The notes under the pieces are model-generated. The model was not told where the DNA came from and made no database searches. It worked only from the letters and a program-made list of their open reading frames with translations. Made by a program: the position numbers and the translations under genes. Of a stretch of 7,469 bases of DNA, positions 5,524 to 7,469 are shown piece by piece. The DNA comes from Thermoplasmatota archaeon (GTDB lineage: Archaea > Thermoplasmatota > Thermoplasmata > Halarchaeoplasmatales > Halarchaeoplasmataceae), in contig JAHENW010000040.1 in assembly GCA_018610025.1 (NCBI GenBank), positions 1 through 7,469 on the forward strand, given 5' to 3'. Every line of letters starts with the position of its first letter. The first letter of the stretch is position 1.

Positions 5524-6300
5524 TCACCCCTCTTTCTCCTTCTCATCCTTAGTTTTATCCTTTTGTTTGTTTATAGCCTCGCCCAGCTCTATATCTCCCT
5601 CCACGACTTTTTTAGCCAGATCTTTAGATATGGTCAGGTCTCCGTCGCTCTCTATCCTGCTTCTCCTCTGCATCTCTTTCTTCTCCCCCTCAGTGGCCTC
5701 CACCTGATATTCACCGTAGATCAGCTCACCGTCGCTGTAGGCGATCTCTTTGGCCGCTTCCAGGTCCGGCGTTTCGCCTAGATGCGTCGTATCTTCTTCG
5801 TTCACAATCTCCATACGTATCGGAAGGCCCTGTAGTGCATTTATGGTCCTGTTCCGGTTCGTCCTGTCTCCGTGTCCTATCCTAACGATGAGTTCATCGA
5901 ACTCGTAGCCCTCTATGTATCCCATCACTATGTTCTTGACCTCTTCCGGCGATTCGGCATAAGTACTTTCTAGAACTTTACCGTCGCCGACCAGGGATAT
6001 ACCGGGAGAAGTCCCCGGATCGATACCGATGACCATCTTCTGATATGAGACCTTTCCAGATGTGTGCGAGAGTGCCTTCCTGACCCCCTTCCTTATGTCG
6101 TCCGTGTCGTCTGAAATGGCTACCACGTTCTCGAAATCTATACCGTCTTTCTCCCTCTCGGTGGTGATGATTATGTCTACATTGGGTGGTACCGGGTCGG
6201 TGGGGGAGAGGCTGATGAAAGGTATGTCCCTCTGTTTCAGCTCCCTCACTATATCGTAATAGAACTTGAAATCCGACGTAGAGACCGCTATTATGCTCAC
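5524..6300 (-). CDS. Conserved archaeal protein with RNase H-like (RuvC-type) fold, predicted nuclease
   Basis: 258 residues. The N-terminal 80 residues look like a small Rossmann-like module (IIAVSTSDFKFYYDIVREL, then VDIIITTE at 41-48). Residues 88-195 look like an RNase H/RuvC fold: VIGIDPGTSPGISLV (90-104) is the first strand pair with the candidate catalytic D94, as in RuvC-type IGIDPG. ELIVRIGHGD (136-145) gives an acidic candidate E136 on a later strand. DLEAAKEIAY (179-188) resembles the helix that carries the third acidic residue (D179). The C-terminal segment (195-258) is highly charged. I recall archaeal proteins of this type annotated as predicted RNase H-fold nucleases, but no biochemistry. 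GTG at 6300 is the start; an in-frame stop lies four codons upstream and there is no Shine-Dalgarno. An inactive nuclease fold is possible. Confidence 0.72.
   Translation of the reverse strand: MSIIAVSTSDFKFYYDIVRELKQRDIPFISLSPTDPVPPNVDIIITTEREKDGIDFENVVAISDDTDDIRKGVRKALSHTSGKVSYQKMVIGIDPGTSPGISLVGDGKVLESTYAESPEEVKNIVMGYIEGYEFDELIVRIGHGDRTNRNRTINALQGLPIRMEIVNEEDTTHLGETPDLEAAKEIAYSDGELIYGEYQVEATEGEKKEMQRRSRIESDGDLTISKDLAKKVVEGDIELGEAINKQKDKTKDEKEKEG
5530..5573 (+). terminator. Candidate U-rich terminator of the rpa-rpap operon inside the convergent gene
   Basis: Because the rpap stop TGA (5521-5523) touches the next gene, the operon must end inside it. The + strand there is pyrimidine-rich (CCTCTTTCTCCTTCTC, then GTTTTATCCTTTTGTTTGTTTA at 5552-5573), made by the Lys/Glu-rich tail codons of the - strand gene. 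A U-rich archaeal terminator is expected here. Confidence 0.4.
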
Positions 6301-6347
6301 GGATGATTATTATTCTTAGAACTATTTCATTCTTTTGAGTTGTTTAA

Positions 6348-6362
6348 GATATATTAAAAGAA
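6348..6362 (-). promoter_or_regulatory. TATA box of the RNase H-fold gene
   Basis: The - strand reads TTCTTTTAATATATC, an AT-rich TATA element whose centre (about 6353) predicts initiation near 6327, giving a leader of about 27 nt with no Shine-Dalgarno before the GTG at 6300. The region before the box is pyrimidine-rich rather than a clear BRE, so co-transcription from the upstream malic enzyme gene (100-bp gap, same strand) cannot be excluded. Confidence 0.4.
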
Positions 6363-6392
6363 GAAGGGGGTTTTTAGAAAGTTTTTTCTTTC
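6356..6392 (-). terminator. Candidate terminator of the malic enzyme gene
   Basis: On the - strand, 8 bp after the malic enzyme stop, a GAAAG/CTTTC stem (5 bp, 6 nt A loop) is followed by CCCCC and the pyrimidine tract TTCTTCTTTT, which runs into the TATA element of the next gene. The stem is short, so confidence is low. Confidence 0.3.
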
Positions 6393-6400
6393 CAAACAGC

Positions 6401-7469
6401 TCAATCAAGATCCACTTCTGGTGCCTTCTCTATGTATCCAGCATCCATCAGGTGCTGTGTTTTGTCCCTGTTCTTCTCGATTATCCGTTTAGCGTTCTCG
6501 CGCAGCTCTTCCTCTGTAAGTTCCACTCTGGCGAGCCCCTGCTCGATGGCCTTCAAACCGACCCTCACGGCCTGTCTGATGTAGACCTCTGTATTGTCCA
6601 TGGTGGGCACCAGGTATTCTTCGTGTATGCCCTCTTCCTGTGCTACTTCAGCTATGGCATAGGCGGCCTCTATGTGCATCTCATCGCTTATGGTCTCAGC
6701 TCTAACGTCTAGCGTTCCTCTGAAGATCCCTGGGAAACCTATCGAGTTGTTCACTTGGTTGGGGAAGTCGGACCTTCCCGTGCCGACTATCCTGACCCCG
6801 GCGTCTTTGGCCTCCCACGGCCATATCTCTGGTATCGGGTTCGCCTCGGCGAACAGTATTCCGTCATCGTTCATGCCTTCGAGCCATTCTTTCTTTATAG
6901 TGTCGGGGCCCGGCTTGGATGCGGCTACCACAACATCTTTTCCTTCGATGAGTTCTGGGATACCTCCTTCCTTGATCTCCTTGTTCGTCTTCTGCGCGAA
7001 TCTCCATTTCTCTGGGGTCGTTTCCTCGTCCAGGTCGTCTCTTTCTGGATGTAAGAGTCCCGTAGAATCGCAGAGCATGATGTTCTCTTCTGGCACTCCT
7101 GCCTTAAGTAGAGTTCTGGCCAGGCATAGGTTGGCTGCTCCAGCGCCGATCAGTCCGATCTGGGCCTTTTCCAAATCCTTATCTACAACTCTGAGACCGT
7201 TGATTATCCCCGCGAGGGTGATGGCCGCAGTACCCTGCTGGTCGTCGTGCCAAACCGGTATATCCAATTCCTCTCTAAGCCTGTCTAAAACGTAGAAGCA
7301 TTTGGGTTTGGATATGTCCTCTAGGTTTATACCCCCGAAGGATGGGGCCATCCATTTGACTGCTTGAACAATCTCGTCCGGGTCGTGGGCGTCCAAACAG
7401 ATCGGGAACGCGTCCACACCGCCCAGATACTTGAACAGGAGTCCTTTCCCTTCCATGACCGGCATGCCG
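6401..7469 (-). CDS. NAD(P)-dependent malic enzyme, N-terminus cut by window edge
   Basis: Oxidative decarboxylation of malate to pyruvate and CO2 with reduction of NAD(P); cytoplasmic. From the first methionine that is still in the window (7465), 354 residues are visible; the frame continues to the edge (G before MPVMEGKG), and the missing part would be the N-terminal region. The motifs are clear: PVMEGK (2-7, with the conserved lysine K7), DAFPICLD (18-25), GGINLEDI (44-51, metal-ligand acids E49, D50), WHDDQQGTA (72-80, D74/D75), the nucleotide-binding IGAGAAN (GxGxxN at 107-112), EANPIPEI (207-214) and TGRSDFPNQVNNSIGFPG (229-246). A Glu/Lys-rich C-terminal helix of about 45 residues closes the protein. 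The usual DDQHGTA motif reads DDQQGTA, a variant also seen in Thermotoga-like enzymes. NAD versus NADP preference cannot be judged from this sequence. Confidence 0.93.
   Translation of the reverse strand, partial: GMPVMEGKGLLFKYLGGVDAFPICLDAHDPDEIVQAVKWMAPSFGGINLEDISKPKCFYVLDRLREELDIPVWHDDQQGTAAITLAGIINGLRVVDKDLEKAQIGLIGAGAANLCLARTLLKAGVPEENIMLCDSTGLLHPERDDLDEETTPEKWRFAQKTNKEIKEGGIPELIEGKDVVVAASKPGPDTIKKEWLEGMNDDGILFAEANPIPEIWPWEAKDAGVRIVGTGRSDFPNQVNNSIGFPGIFRGTLDVRAETISDEMHIEAAYAIAEVAQEEGIHEEYLVPTMDNTEVYIRQAVRVGLKAIEQGLARVELTEEELRENAKRIIEKNRDKTQHLMDAGYIEKAPEVDLD

Noticed and set aside
6672..7295. A 207-residue + strand reading frame opposite the malic enzyme
   Set aside because: It lies fully antisense to a gene with clear malic enzyme motifs, its translation is Ser/Pro-rich with no recognisable domain, and it has no promoter or Shine-Dalgarno of its own.
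1..7469. CRISPR array, insertion sequence, tRNA or phage gene
   Set aside because: No spaced direct repeats, transposase motifs, terminal inverted repeats or cloverleaf-like sequences were seen. Gaps between genes are 200 bp or less.

Overview
The window looks archaeal, most likely euryarchaeal. It carries a group 4 (Mbh-like) hydrogenase ferredoxin subunit, an archaeal MBF1 transcription factor, and a three-OB-fold replication protein A (RPA) followed by its RPA-associated protein, a pairing known from Halobacteria and related Euryarchaeota. Promoters have archaeal TATA boxes, several mRNAs look leaderless, and the clearest Shine-Dalgarno is GAGGTGAT. Proteins are acidic but also lysine-rich, so I do not claim a salt-in haloarchaeon. 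The exact lineage (Thermoplasmatota-like or another euryarchaeal group) cannot be settled from this sequence alone.

Layout. Positions 7-321 (+) encode the C-terminal part, or all, of a 2[4Fe-4S] hydrogenase subunit at the edge of a presumed hydrogenase operon. Convergent to it, 330-776 (-) encodes the HycI-type maturation protease. Next come an unrecognised 307-residue protein with a C-terminal winged helix (896-1819, +) and, convergent to it, aMBF1 (1872-2363, -). From a 200-bp divergent promoter region, aMBF1 is read leftwards and an unrecognised, aromatic-rich acidic protein (2564-3184, +) is read rightwards. The RPA operon follows (3294-4604 and 4639-5523, +). It abuts, with no intergenic base, a convergent RNase H/RuvC-like protein (5524-6300, -). 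The window ends in a malic enzyme (6401 to the right edge, -), truncated at its N-terminus.

How the genes work together. The left end is hydrogen/ferredoxin energy metabolism: the subunit carries electrons and the protease matures the Ni-containing large subunit. The middle and right are information processing: basal transcription coactivator, ssDNA-binding protein, RPA partner and a nuclease-fold protein. The malic enzyme is central carbon metabolism and looks unrelated to its neighbours. Every base lies in or within about 200 bp of a gene. I see no tRNA, rRNA, CRISPR array, insertion sequence or phage gene. The parts I cannot explain are the proteins at 896-1819 and 2564-3184. The most notable arrangement is the RPA operon fused end to end with the RuvC-fold gene.
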